From Natronosalvus sp042663485 (lineage in GTDB: Archaea > Halobacteriota > Halobacteria > Halobacteriales > Natrialbaceae): a DNA stretch of 64,000 bases. Position 1 is the first letter of the stretch, and each line of letters opens with the position of its first letter. The position numbers and the translations under genes are program-made. The notes beneath the pieces are model-generated. The model was not told the DNA's origin. It saw only the letters and a program-made list of their open reading frames with translations, and ran no database searches. The stretch lies in NCBI GenBank assembly GCA_042663485.1, contig JBHTAF010000001.1; one strand, 5' to 3'. Shown in pieces: positions 24,915-33,793 of the stretch.

Positions 24915-26468
24915 ATGAACACCATCGATCGAATCATCCCGCGACGACAAACATTGCGCATGGGCGGCGCAACTCTGTTCGGAATCGCGGGAGTCGCAAG
25001 CGAAATCGGATCGGCTGCACTCGGGCGGTCCGCACAGGAAGATGGTGAGGGCACGCTGGAGGAAACGATAGTCGCCTCGAGCGAGGCGGTCGACGTCGGA
25101 TCGGACGAGAGCCTCGAGACGTGGGTGTACAACGAGCAGATCCCTGGCCCCGAGCTCCGAATCAGTGAGGGGGAGACGCTTCGTGTCTCGCTCGAGAATC
25201 AGTTGCCCGCGGAGACGACAATTCACTGGCACGGTGTTCCCGTGCCAAATCCGATGGACGGCGTCCGCGACGTCACGCAGGAACCCGTTCCGTCCGATGG
25301 GACGTTCGAGTACGAGTTCGAAGCGACGCCGGCGGGGACGTACGTCTACCACAGCCACGTCGGATTGCAACTCGATAGGGGGCTCTACGGACTCCTGATC
25401 GTCGAGGAGGAACCACCGCACGTCGAGTACGACCGCGAGTACACACTGCAACTCGACGGTTACTTCACGGAGGAACCTGCGTTGGACTCTATCGAAGCCC
25501 CGCCGGGAGGCGGTGACGCGATGGGCCCTGGCGGTGGCGACGGGCAGGGCGATGGACGAGATCCGAACGACGGCATGGGCCCAGGCGGCATGGGTCCCAG
25601 AGGCGGCGACGGGCCTGACGACGGTCGCGGCCCGGGCGATGGAATGGGCCCTGGCGACGGTATGGGCCCCGACAGTCAGATGATGAGTCAACGACCGCCG
25701 TACGAGAGGCTGCTCGTTAACGGTCGCCTCCCGTCGAATCCACCGGTGTTCGACGTCGAAGAGGGCGAGCGCGTTCGTCTGCGTTTCATCAATCCGAGCA
25801 GCGCCACGACCTATCGCGTCGGCGTCGGCGGACACTCGCTGACCGTCACGCACGCCGACGGGCGACCGGTCGAACTCGTCGACGCGAACTCGTTCGTCGT
25901 GAGCATGGGCGAGCGATACGACGCAATCCTCGAAGCTGACTCCCCAGGTGAGTGGGCCATCGTCGCGGAACACGTCGTCGGCACCGAAGATCCCGCGGAA
26001 GCGAGACTGCGATACGAGAATACCGACGACGGCTCTGTCGACCGACCGCAGTTCGACGGCCGGGAACTCGAGTACGGCGACCTCGAGGCGCTCGAGCCGC
26101 TGGATCTCGACGGGGAACCGGATCGGACGTTCGACCTCATGCTGTCGGGCGGGATGATGGGTGGTGCCGACGCCGACGCGTGGACTATCGACGGGGAGGT
26201 GTACCCGGACGCCGACCCGCTCGAGATAAGTGAGGGCGATCACGTCCGCGTCCGGATGGTGAACCGCAGTCCAGCGATCCATCCGATGCACCTCCACGGT
26301 CACTTCTTCCAGGTCGGCGACGCGGTCAAGGACACTGTCCTCGTCGCGCCTCACGGCGATCAGGTGACGTTCGACTTCCGCGCAACCAATCCGGGCCACT
26401 GGCTGTTCCACTGTCACAACGTCTACCACCTCGAGCGGGGGATGGCTCGCGTGTTCGAATACGAGTGA
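24915..26468 (+). CDS. Exported multicopper oxidase
   Basis: A 517-residue laccase-like oxidase with three cupredoxin domains. The N-terminus is a Tat-type signal with Arg10-Arg11 (PRRQTLRMGG) before a hydrophobic segment. Copper ligands are visible: HWHG at 104-107, HSH at 146-148, HPMHLHGHFF near 455, and HCHNVYHLERGM near 500, whose Met is the axial ligand candidate for type 1 copper. Between the first and second domains lies an insert rich in Gly, Met, Asp and Pro (about residues 195-260, repeated DGMGPGD units), unusual in length. The ATG at 24915 is chosen because it starts the signal. The substrate is unknown: phenolics, metals such as Cu(I) or Mn(II), or nitrogen compounds. Confidence 0.9.
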   Translation: MNTIDRIIPRRQTLRMGGATLFGIAGVASEIGSAALGRSAQEDGEGTLEETIVASSEAVDVGSDESLETWVYNEQIPGPELRISEGETLRVSLENQLPAETTIHWHGVPVPNPMDGVRDVTQEPVPSDGTFEYEFEATPAGTYVYHSHVGLQLDRGLYGLLIVEEEPPHVEYDREYTLQLDGYFTEEPALDSIEAPPGGGDAMGPGGGDGQGDGRDPNDGMGPGGMGPRGGDGPDDGRGPGDGMGPGDGMGPDSQMMSQRPPYERLLVNGRLPSNPPVFDVEEGERVRLRFINPSSATTYRVGVGGHSLTVTHADGRPVELVDANSFVVSMGERYDAILEADSPGEWAIVAEHVVGTEDPAEARLRYENTDDGSVDRPQFDGRELEYGDLEALEPLDLDGEPDRTFDLMLSGGMMGGADADAWTIDGEVYPDADPLEISEGDHVRVRMVNRSPAIHPMHLHGHFFQVGDAVKDTVLVAPHGDQVTFDFRATNPGHWLFHCHNVYHLERGMARVFEYE

Positions 26469-26525
26469 GGAATATCGGGTAAACCACACCCCGGATTGAT
26501 TGGGGCTGCCGTAGAGGCTACCAGT

Positions 26526-28046
26526 ATGGTCAGCGCCCTCGAGTATCACGAGCGCACCAAACACTCCCCGAAGAGCGTCCGTGAGAGCGGCCACCGGCTC
26601 GATTTCGATAACAAGCCCCGCTCCTTCAAGCGCTACGAGGATCTCCCGCGACGAGCGCTATCGGAGCGCGTTCGCGTGACCGGCATTCCTGCACTGTCGG
26701 CGATCACGCCCACCCACGCCGATTTCTCGCCCGAGCGAGCCGTCGACCTGGACGCGCTCACGGCGCTGTCGTACTTCTCGACCGGAATCACGAAGCAGCT
26801 CACCCGCCAGGGCCGCGAGCTACTCTTTCGTGCCGCGGCCTGCACCGGGGCGCTGTATCACGTCGACCTGTATGCGGTCTGTGGCGACCTCGCGGATCTG
26901 GAAGCCGGCGTCTACCACGTCGAGCCCCGGTCGCTGTCGCTCGACGTGCTTCGCGAGGGGGACTACCGGGGCGTGCTCGCGGTCGCCAGCGATCACGACG
27001 GTGTCGCGACTGCACCGGTCACGTTCGTCGCGACGTCAACCTGGTGGCGAAACGCCTGGAAGTACCGCGATCGGACGTACCGTCACGCGTTCTGGGATTC
27101 GGGAACGGTACTCGCAAACCTGCTGGCGACCGCGGATTCGCTTTCCCTACCCGCCGAGGCCGTCCTCGGGTTCGCCGACGAGCCCATCGTCGAACTGCTG
27201 GGTGTCGACCCCCGGCGGGAAGCGCCGCTCGAACTCGTCCCCGTCGGCGCCGGAAATCGTGCGCCCGACGCACCGACCGTCGAATCAATCGATCCGGCGA
27301 CCACAGCGCTGTCGACCGAGGAGAAGGCGTTCCCGCTCATCCACGAAGCCTGGCGAGCAAGTACGCTCGAAAGCGGAGACGCCGTCCGCGAGTGGCGCTC
27401 TTCTGCACGAGCGCAATCGGTCGGACGACGAGAGGGCGGTGATGGAGACCGGATCGAACTCGACCCGGTCGATTACAAGACGGAGTCGAAGCGACCGCTA
27501 CACGCGACGATCCGTCGCCGGGGCTCCTGCCGCGCCTACGAGCGCGAACTGGTGAGCTTTCGGAAATTTTCGACGGTGCTCGATCGTGCCACACGAGGCG
27601 TTCCGCTCGACGGTCGTGAATCCGACGCCTCGCCGCTCCAGTTCGTCGACGCGTACGTACTCGTCAACGGCGTCGCCGACGTTCCGTCCGGCGCATACCA
27701 CTACCACCCCGAGGCGGGCGAACTCGAGCGCCTGATCGATGGCGAGTGTCGCGAGGAGGCAGCCCACCTCGCGCTCGATCAGCGCCTCGGCGGGGAAGCC
27801 GCGGCCTGCGTGTACTTCCTGACGGACCTCGAGGCGGTCGTCGATCGACTCGGGAACCGGGGGTACCGACTGGCGCAGCTCGAGGCGGCGGTGACCGCCG
27901 GTCGTTGCTATCTGGCGACCTACGCACACCGCGATCTCGGCGGAACCGGGCTCACGTTCTACGACGACCGCGTGACGTCGTTTCTGTCCCCGCGTGCCGA
28001 TGGACAGACGCCTATGTTCCTCTACACGTTCGGTAAACCGGAGTAG
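26526..28046 (+). CDS. SagB/ThcOx-type nitroreductase-fold dehydrogenase
   Basis: A 506-residue protein with two related nitroreductase-fold halves. The first (about 45-250) has ALSYFSTGITKQL and RAAACTGALYHVDLYAV. The second (about 310-505) has RRRGSCRAYERELVSFRKFSTVLDRAT and a C-terminal QLEAAVTAGRCYLATYAHRDLGGTGLTFYDD. This is the SagB/ThcOx group, FMN-dependent enzymes known for oxidising azolines in peptide natural products. Most environmental members have no proven role. No YcaO cyclodehydratase or precursor peptide is visible nearby. The start is the ATG at 26526, 57 bases after the multicopper oxidase stop, so the two may be coexpressed. Confidence 0.85.
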   Translation: MVSALEYHERTKHSPKSVRESGHRLDFDNKPRSFKRYEDLPRRALSERVRVTGIPALSAITPTHADFSPERAVDLDALTALSYFSTGITKQLTRQGRELLFRAAACTGALYHVDLYAVCGDLADLEAGVYHVEPRSLSLDVLREGDYRGVLAVASDHDGVATAPVTFVATSTWWRNAWKYRDRTYRHAFWDSGTVLANLLATADSLSLPAEAVLGFADEPIVELLGVDPRREAPLELVPVGAGNRAPDAPTVESIDPATTALSTEEKAFPLIHEAWRASTLESGDAVREWRSSARAQSVGRREGGDGDRIELDPVDYKTESKRPLHATIRRRGSCRAYERELVSFRKFSTVLDRATRGVPLDGRESDASPLQFVDAYVLVNGVADVPSGAYHYHPEAGELERLIDGECREEAAHLALDQRLGGEAAACVYFLTDLEAVVDRLGNRGYRLAQLEAAVTAGRCYLATYAHRDLGGTGLTFYDDRVTSFLSPRADGQTPMFLYTFGKPE

Positions 28047-28269
28047 AGACGTGGAACCGTTTGATTGCTAAGATATCATATATCAAATGTGCATCCATCG
28101 CTGAGCCGACTTGCGGGTCGATTGCACCGACCTACTCTCGCAATCATCGATCGTATTGATATAGCGTTCAGTGGTTTATGACTGATTTCAGCGAGCATCC
28201 GTGGTTACTCGATGATTCGGGACGAGCGTACTCTCTCGTGTAGTCAACTGTTCTAGCCCCGACGGATTA

Positions 28270-28655
28270 AAGCGATAACGCAGACGAAGTGATTGAAGCA
28301 AGCCAGTCAGTGGTGAATCAGTTCGGTTCGACTATTCATGCGCTGCTGTCGTCAACGAACGGTTCGTCGCTACCGGCTACAACGTAGTCGTCGAGGAAGC
28401 CGATTGCAAGGCCGAACGAGCATTGATAGAACGGGCGAGCGAGAAACGTAACTGGGATTGACGTCAAAAAACACCGCGGATTGGGAATTCGCATAGAGAG
28501 ATTCTCCGAGCCATCGACGAGTACGAAGGGGTCTCGACAATGGGTACACACGGACGGAACGGACTCGACCATTTCTTCAGGTCGGGAGCGTTACCGGTCG
28601 TGGAATTCGTCGGCTTCGGTAGTCGTTCTTACAGTATTCAAATCAGACTTCAGCA
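28270..28655 (+). pseudogene. Universal stress protein (UspA) relic
   Basis: A frame beginning around 28276 reads ADEVIEASQSVVNQFGSTIHA and then shifts. The continuing frame reads VVNERFVATGYNVVVEEADCKAERALIERA, meets an in-frame TGA, and resumes with HREILRAIDEYEG and TMGTHGRNGLDHFF. These match in order the UspA body: the AxxLA helix, the VVNER-like strand, the EEA/AERAL helix, the HEEIL(R)AIDEY segment and the MGTHGRxGL ATP-binding loop. One frameshift, one nonsense codon and a degraded C-terminus show it is inactive. Confidence 0.75.
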
Positions 28656-28789
28656 GACGGGCTCTCGATCAAGTGACGTTCACCTGGGAGCAGCTAATCG
28701 ACGATGTATGTCGTGTGGCAGAGATGGGCGCGGATTCAGTACAGAGCAACTCCAGATTCGACTGCCTGGGTCGGTCAGCAACGACCGTA

Positions 28790-28842
28790 AGGGGCCCACA
28801 CTTGCGTCCAGAAAGAAGAACACCTCGTTCACGTGGGCCCCT
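28790..28842. repeat. Ten-base inverted repeat with 33-base loop
   Basis: AGGGGCCCAC at 28790-28799 is matched perfectly by GTGGGCCCCT at 28833-28842. The stem is very GC-rich in an otherwise gene-free region. It could be a terminator-like hairpin or the scar of a mobile element; nothing nearby decides between them. Confidence 0.4.
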
Positions 28843-29320
28843 AATGACGGCTAGGAGGAAAGAGTGTGCTTCCTACAGTTCGATGCTACCGAATCACCGA
28901 CGCAGTGTTCTGATGAACAACTCGACGTACTCTATGAAGGAGACAGTCGGTGTTCCAGGTAGATATACCGGAGGCTCGGACTGATCGAGCGGCTCGTTGA
29001 ATTTGGCCGAGTTCATACACCTGTTACGGGCCAGAGGTATTTATGCATTCGTAAATATAATACAGGAATTAAAAATTAATGTTCGTGATTGTTGGGTGTT
29101 GGCGTGGTGTTGAGAACCACTGGTCGCCAGTCACGGCGATCTGCTAACCAGCTGAACAGAATATAGTCGAGAAAAATTGTGTACCGGGCTGAACGCAATT
29201 TCGTGTGACTTCGAGGTATGAAGAGACCCGGCGGATCGATCAGATATTGCTGTATACCTGGCCTGAACACGGCTCTACCAGTAAGTGAATAAAAAGCGTT
29301 GGGCGCCATATTGGTCCAGG

Positions 29321-29755
29321 TTATGCGGTTTGCAGTGTCGTAACCCCCAACTGCCGGAGCATCCCGAGTACGTCGGGCCTGACTCGACGCTCCGCTATCT
29401 TGCCGTCCTCGAGCCGCAGAAACGCCATAGCCTCGATCTCGAACACGTTCCCGGTCGGTTCGTGTCCCATGAACACTCCCTCGTGTGTTCCGCGCTGTGT
29501 CATCCGGACGACGACCGTGTCTTTTTCCGCGACGGTCTCTTCCGGAATGACGACGAAGTCGGGAAACGCCGTCCGTAGTTCCTTCGTGGTTTCCACGACA
29601 GCCTCTCGGCCCGTTGTTTCGCCCAGCGGAGTGGAATCGACGATATCCGCGTCCAGAAACTCCCTGGCTGTGTCGTAGTTGCTCTCGTTGACGAACTCGT
29701 TCGCGAATCGACGAACGATCTCTTTGTTTGCCCTGGTTGTCGATGCTGATGCCAT
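29321..29755 (-). CDS. SnoaL-like ester cyclase family protein
   Basis: A 144-residue cone-shaped alpha+beta barrel protein of the SnoaL/NTF2-like superfamily. Recognisable parts are NKEIVRRFANEFVNESNYD (helix 1), DIVDSTPLGETTGREAV, a PDFVVIPEETVAEKDTVVVRMTQRGTHEG core, and the FRLEDGKI-like AFLRLEDGKIAERRVRPDVLGMLRQLG end typical of the predicted ester cyclase group. Cytoplasmic. The substrate is unknown, and no polyketide genes are near. It is isolated between two gene-poor segments. The ATG at 29755 gives the family's usual length. Confidence 0.85.
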   Translation of the reverse strand: MASASTTRANKEIVRRFANEFVNESNYDTAREFLDADIVDSTPLGETTGREAVVETTKELRTAFPDFVVIPEETVAEKDTVVVRMTQRGTHEGVFMGHEPTGNVFEIEAMAFLRLEDGKIAERRVRPDVLGMLRQLGVTTLQTA

Positions 29756-30341
29756 AGTCTCCCTCGCACGTCCGTACGCTCGACTCGGATCCTCGCGCTC
29801 CTCGATGGCCGATATCTAACGCAAGTGTATGTTACGCCGTGAACCGCGTTAACAGTTTTCTCAGTGTTTCCGGAGTCTTCGGCCGAGAGGCCTCCTTCGA
29901 CACCAGATTCGATGCAAGCCGTTGGTCGATAGCACTGCTCTGGAGTGGTATCGTGCTGGATGCCAATTCTGGACCTTGCACGCCGTTGTAGGGGTGAAAG
30001 GTACGTGAAAGAATGTGTGCGTACCATCGCACGCCGTCTGATCCTCTTCTGTGCACTCGATAGATCAATAGTTGGTAGAACAACGCGAAATCGTTCCTCG
30101 ACAAATCAGCGATAACCGTGATGGATTTTGGATACTGAACACTACCTTCTGAACTGGACGGGGCGTCAAAGCGACTCAAACTCATCCACAGAGAAACCAT
30201 CTTACTCCACTAAGCCGCTCAATAGGATCCAAAAAGCACGCACATTGCCGGTAAATTGGAGGTTTCTGGACGGATTAGGCGCATAAGCCGTCCTTAACCA
30301 CCACTATTAAGTGATTGTCACGAGTCCTGATCGGTGAGACG
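29756..30341. other. Intergenic region without clear gene
   Basis: A minus-strand frame of 122 codons at 29832-30200 has no recognisable domain and no promoter I can support. The right end holds a 26-base imperfect palindrome and a TATA-like CTATTAAG before the regulator gene at 30342. Confidence 0.5.
30268..30293. promoter_or_regulatory. 26-base imperfect palindrome upstream of RHH-recombinase pair
   Basis: The site reads GGACGG, one base, TTA, one base, GCGC, one base, TAA, one base, CCGTCC. All bases pair symmetrically except the four single spacers. It lies 49 bases upstream of the ribbon-helix-helix gene and just before a TATA-like CTATTAAG (about 30303-30310). It could be the operator of the RHH protein or a recombination site for the tyrosine recombinase; both are inference. 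Confidence 0.5.
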
Positions 30342-30707
30342 ATGCAGGACAAGCGATCCCTCAATGTCGACGTCCCCGAGTACCAACTCGAGATCTACGA
30401 CGAAGAGGCCGAACGGATGGGGTTCGGCTCTCGAGCGGCGTTCATTCGCGCGATGATCAACGCTGGACGGCGGGATTTCGGCCTCGACCCCCAGGGTACA
30501 GGGGACGAAGACACCACTCTAGACGATCTGATCGAACAGCGTATCCTCACCCACCTCAGACAGACTGGTTCTCTCCCCACCGACGAAATCGTCGATGGGG
30601 TGACCGACGAGGTCGAGCAATCCACGACGGCCGCACTCGAGCGACTGAACGACGCCGGTGACATCGATTACTCCGTCCAGGATGGCGGGTTCGTTCTTAG
30701 CCGGTGA
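30342..30707 (+). CDS. Ribbon-helix-helix regulator with C-terminal winged-helix-like part
   Basis: A 121-residue protein. The first 50 residues fit a ribbon-helix-helix DNA-binding fold: a KRSLNVDVPEYQLEIYD strand and helix, then GFGSRAAFIRAMINAGRRDFGLD. The C-terminal half (DDLIEQRILTHLRQTGSLPTDEIVDGV, then STTAALERLNDAGDIDYSVQDGGFVL) looks like a small winged helix that opens with helix, turn and helix. The final TGA overlaps the GTG start of the recombinase as GTGA. That implies translational coupling and a shared function, most likely control of, or a partner in, the recombination reaction. The ATG at 30342 is preferred to an upstream in-frame start. Confidence 0.75.
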   Translation: MQDKRSLNVDVPEYQLEIYDEEAERMGFGSRAAFIRAMINAGRRDFGLDPQGTGDEDTTLDDLIEQRILTHLRQTGSLPTDEIVDGVTDEVEQSTTAALERLNDAGDIDYSVQDGGFVLSR

Positions 30708-31756
30708 CCGAAATGGCAGGAAGAGACCTCACGCGAACATCGACCGACGCTACGACGGACCCGATCGCGACGTTCATCGAGGAGATGGAGCTGTACGGGC
30801 GGTCGGAAACGACGGTCAACGACTACGAGACGACGCTCCGGCAGTTCGACGACCACCTTGGGCAAGAAACGCTCGACAACGCTGACCGCCTCGACTGCTT
30901 GCGATGGATCCAGGGATTGCGCGACGACGGCTACGCACCCGGTTCGATCCGGACGAAGGCTGTCCACCTCAACCGATTCTACGGCTACATGGCCCAGGTC
31001 GGCACGTTCGACGCCAACCCAATGGTGGTCGTCATGGAAGAGATGAGCGAGAAAGGCGACTCCTCGCCGACGCGCCGCCACGTAACCGTCGAACAGATGA
31101 GCGAGTTCGTCGACGGTATTAAACACCCGCTCAGACGGGCACTCGTGACGTTGCTGGTGAAGACTGGAATGCGGGCCGGCGAAGCGTGCAACCTCGACCT
31201 GCGTGACGTCCACCTAGACCACGCCGCCATTCGAGAACATCGTTCGACGCCGGTGCGAGCGGCGATCCGCGATCACCCAGATACGCTATTCGTGAGCAGC
31301 ACCATCGGCGTTGGAAGCGTCGTGAACGACGAGAAGCGCGTCGACGGGAACAAACGCCACCGAGACACCCGAATCCCGATCGACGAAGAGTTGCGGGACG
31401 CACTCGTGCGGTGGCTGGCCGTCCGGCCCGACCCGATCTCGGACGCCGACCCGCTGTTCGTGAGCCTCTCGAGGGATTACGGCGAACGGTTGACGAGTGA
31501 CGCCGTGCGAGCTCACGTCCGCTCGGTAGCCGAAGGGTGGGGATGGTACGCTGAAGGTGCCGGGCCGGAAGAGAACGTCACGCCACACTATTTCCGTCAC
31601 TTCTTCACGACGGAAATGCGCAACCGTCTGGGAGATGCGTACGTCGTCAAGTACGTTAGAGGCGACGTTGGTGACGTGATGGACAGGTACACGCACAACT
31701 GGGAGGAGCTCGTCGAAGCACCCTATCGAAACAATATCTTTCGTTTACAGGAATGA
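30704..31756 (+). CDS. Tyrosine recombinase/integrase, XerC/D-like
   Basis: A 350-residue site-specific recombinase. A SAM-like core-binding domain (about 18-115, DPIATFIEEMELYGRSETTVNDY) is followed by a catalytic domain with Arg157 (TGMRAGE), a beta-hairpin Lys near 217 (GNKRHRDTRIPI), His295-x2-Arg298 (TPHYFRHFF) and the nucleophile Tyr329 (DRYTHNW). The usual second His/Trp before the tyrosine appears to be replaced in the YVRGD segment, so activity is not certain. The GTG at 30704 overlaps the previous gene; an ATG at 30713 is an alternative. No tRNA or capsid gene is adjacent. It may be a Xer-like housekeeping or element-borne integrase. Confidence 0.9.
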   Translation: MTEMAGRDLTRTSTDATTDPIATFIEEMELYGRSETTVNDYETTLRQFDDHLGQETLDNADRLDCLRWIQGLRDDGYAPGSIRTKAVHLNRFYGYMAQVGTFDANPMVVVMEEMSEKGDSSPTRRHVTVEQMSEFVDGIKHPLRRALVTLLVKTGMRAGEACNLDLRDVHLDHAAIREHRSTPVRAAIRDHPDTLFVSSTIGVGSVVNDEKRVDGNKRHRDTRIPIDEELRDALVRWLAVRPDPISDADPLFVSLSRDYGERLTSDAVRAHVRSVAEGWGWYAEGAGPEENVTPHYFRHFFTTEMRNRLGDAYVVKYVRGDVGDVMDRYTHNWEELVEAPYRNNIFRLQE

Positions 31757-32098
31757 CTGGTCTGGGCCGAGTAAATCCTATATCGCTATATGGAACTCAG
31801 GCCGTCGTTGGCTAATCCCAAAGCCCACACCGTTGGATGATTGCGAGCCGTAGTGATTCATGAATCATTCAAGTCATTCGCGTCCGCTCGTCTGCCTGTT
31901 CATCCGTGGCCAATGAAGGCGGATACCTCAATACAAGTTACTGTTCGTAATGACGGTAAGTCGTTACCGATGCCGAGCATAACGTGAATCGCCTCGAGTG
32001 TAACGGCCACGATCAACGGGCCATCGGTACGATCCAGGAGAGTGGGTGGCGATTCGGCGACAGGGCCACATTGGGAAATCCAATCCTCTATCGTGTCG
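31757..32098. other. Intergenic region with short palindrome
   Basis: No gene is recognised. TGATTCATGAATCA at 31854-31867 is a perfect 14-base palindrome about 100 bases after the recombinase stop. The rest is unremarkable. Confidence 0.45.
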
Positions 32099-33697
32099 TT
32101 ACACATTCGACCGTGTGAGGCGGTCCGGTACGTCGGCTCTGTAGACGAATTCCCCACCAACGATCGTCGCCAGGACGTCGATATCAGCGATATCTCGGGG
32201 GTATTCGTACGGATCTCGGTCGAGGATCACCGCGTCGGCAAGCATCCCTGGCTCGAGCGTTCCCTTCCGGTCTTCCTCGAACTCGGCGTAGGCTCCACCG
32301 CGGGTGTACGCACGAATCGCGTCGTCGACGGAGAGTCGCTGGGCTTGGTGGGGTGCGTTCACCGCGCAGTGAATGCCGTACAGCGGCCCGAACGGCATCT
32401 TGTCGCTGCCGAACGCGAGCGAGACGCCAGCATCCTGGATCGACCGGAAGCGATTGTTCTCGCGCAACCAGCGTTCGCCGAGGCGCGCCTCGTAGAGTCC
32501 GCCCGATGCGGACCACTGCAGGAAATTCGGTTGCATACTCGCGACGACGTCAAGGTCGGCCATCCGCTCGATCTGTTCGTCGGTCGCGAGTTCGACGTGT
32601 TCGATCCGTAATCGTGGGTCTGAGACGTCGTAGTCGGCGAGAACCGCCTCGTAGGCGTCGAGGACGACGTCGATCGCTTCGTCGCCGATTGCGTGGGTCG
32701 CGATTTGTTGGTTGGCTCGAGCGGCGGTTGCGAAGGCCGATTCGAGGTGGTCCGGGTCGATCACGAACTGACCGTCGGTGCCGGGGTCGTCGGCGAACTC
32801 GCCCGTCAGTTTCGCCGTTCGAGAACCGATTGACCCGTCCGCGAACACCTTCAGACCGAGTATCCGAAGTCGGTCGTCACCAAAGCCGCTGGCGAGTTCC
32901 AGCGTCGAAAGTTCGTCGACGTGGTCGACGTGAACGTAGTACCCCAGGCGGATCGGGAGGTCGTTCTCGCGCCACGCGTCGTGGAAGGCGGCGTGAATCG
33001 AATCGCCCGCACCGGGTGGCGTCGTCATCCCGACCATGTCCTGGATCGACGTCAGACCGAGTTCGTTTGCCCGTCGAACGCCGAGGTCGAGGATCGTTCG
33101 TGCCTTCTCGCGGTCCGGGTACGTCGACTCCTGAACCCGAATCACTGCGTCCTCGACGACGACGCCGGTCAGTTCGCCGTCGGCGTCTCGTCGAAGGTCG
33201 CCCTCGACGCCGTCGAAGTCGACGCGTTCCAGCCCCGCCGTGTTGAGCGAAATCGTATGGCCGTCGACTCGTTGAGCAGCGATTGGATGGTCGTCGCTGA
33301 CGGCATCGAGCTCTGATCGAGTGAGGTACTCGCGGTCGCCGACAGGCCAGGTACTCTCGTCGTACCCGAAGCCGAGTACCCAGTCGTCGGGGTCGGTGCT
33401 CGTCGCGTTTTCCGCCAGGCGGTCGAGCGCGTCCGACCGACGTTCGACCGCTCCGAGGTCCGTCTCGTGTAACGTCATTCCGACCGACGGAATGTGGGTG
33501 TGTGCGTCGTTGAATCCGGGGAGTACGACACACCCGTCGAGGTCGACGGTGTCCGCGTCCGAACCCGAAACGTCTCGAGCCTTGGCTCCGAGGGCGTCGA
33601 CCCGGCCGTTTCGAAACCTGATGGCGTTCGACGTCGTCCGATCGTCGTCGAGGGTGTGGACGGTCCCACCGTCTAACAGCAGCGACTCGGCGGTCAT
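32099..33697 (-). CDS. Amidohydrolase, YtcJ-like
   Basis: A 532-residue metal-dependent hydrolase of the amidohydrolase superfamily. It has an N-terminal beta-sandwich segment, then VVLPGFNDAHTHIP with H66 and H68, and the central LGLKVFADGSIGSRTAKL whose lysine is the candidate carbamylated metal bridge. IATHAIGDEAID and RIEHVELATDEQI supply further histidines, and FGSDKMPFGPL carries the catalytic aspartate. The end GTLEPGMLADAVILDRDP is the family's returning sandwich. There is no signal peptide. YtcJ-type enzymes act on amide or cyclic bonds, but substrates are mostly unproven. It is 96 bases downstream of the DapA-like gene on the same strand and may be cotranscribed with it. Confidence 0.88.
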   Translation of the reverse strand: MTAESLLLDGGTVHTLDDDRTTSNAIRFRNGRVDALGAKARDVSGSDADTVDLDGCVVLPGFNDAHTHIPSVGMTLHETDLGAVERRSDALDRLAENATSTDPDDWVLGFGYDESTWPVGDREYLTRSELDAVSDDHPIAAQRVDGHTISLNTAGLERVDFDGVEGDLRRDADGELTGVVVEDAVIRVQESTYPDREKARTILDLGVRRANELGLTSIQDMVGMTTPPGAGDSIHAAFHDAWRENDLPIRLGYYVHVDHVDELSTLELASGFGDDRLRILGLKVFADGSIGSRTAKLTGEFADDPGTDGQFVIDPDHLESAFATAARANQQIATHAIGDEAIDVVLDAYEAVLADYDVSDPRLRIEHVELATDEQIERMADLDVVASMQPNFLQWSASGGLYEARLGERWLRENNRFRSIQDAGVSLAFGSDKMPFGPLYGIHCAVNAPHQAQRLSVDDAIRAYTRGGAYAEFEEDRKGTLEPGMLADAVILDRDPYEYPRDIADIDVLATIVGGEFVYRADVPDRLTRSNV

Positions 33698-33793
33698 ATC
33701 TGGGACTCGAGCCGAGGACAGTAATACGTATCGTTAGGGACGGATTCGACGCTCTCGCGGCAGCGGTGTTCGATCTCTCACACCTGCGTTCGT

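Larger units (their letters stand above)
28047..29320. other. Degraded intergenic region
   Basis: Lower GC than the flanking genes, with no intact gene. It contains the UspA relic at 28270 and an inverted repeat at 28790-28842. Frames after 28860 show nothing recognisable. Confidence 0.6.

Noticed and set aside
29832..30200. 122-codon minus-strand frame
   Set aside because: No recognisable domain, neutral composition unlike halophilic proteins, and no promoter at a fitting distance.
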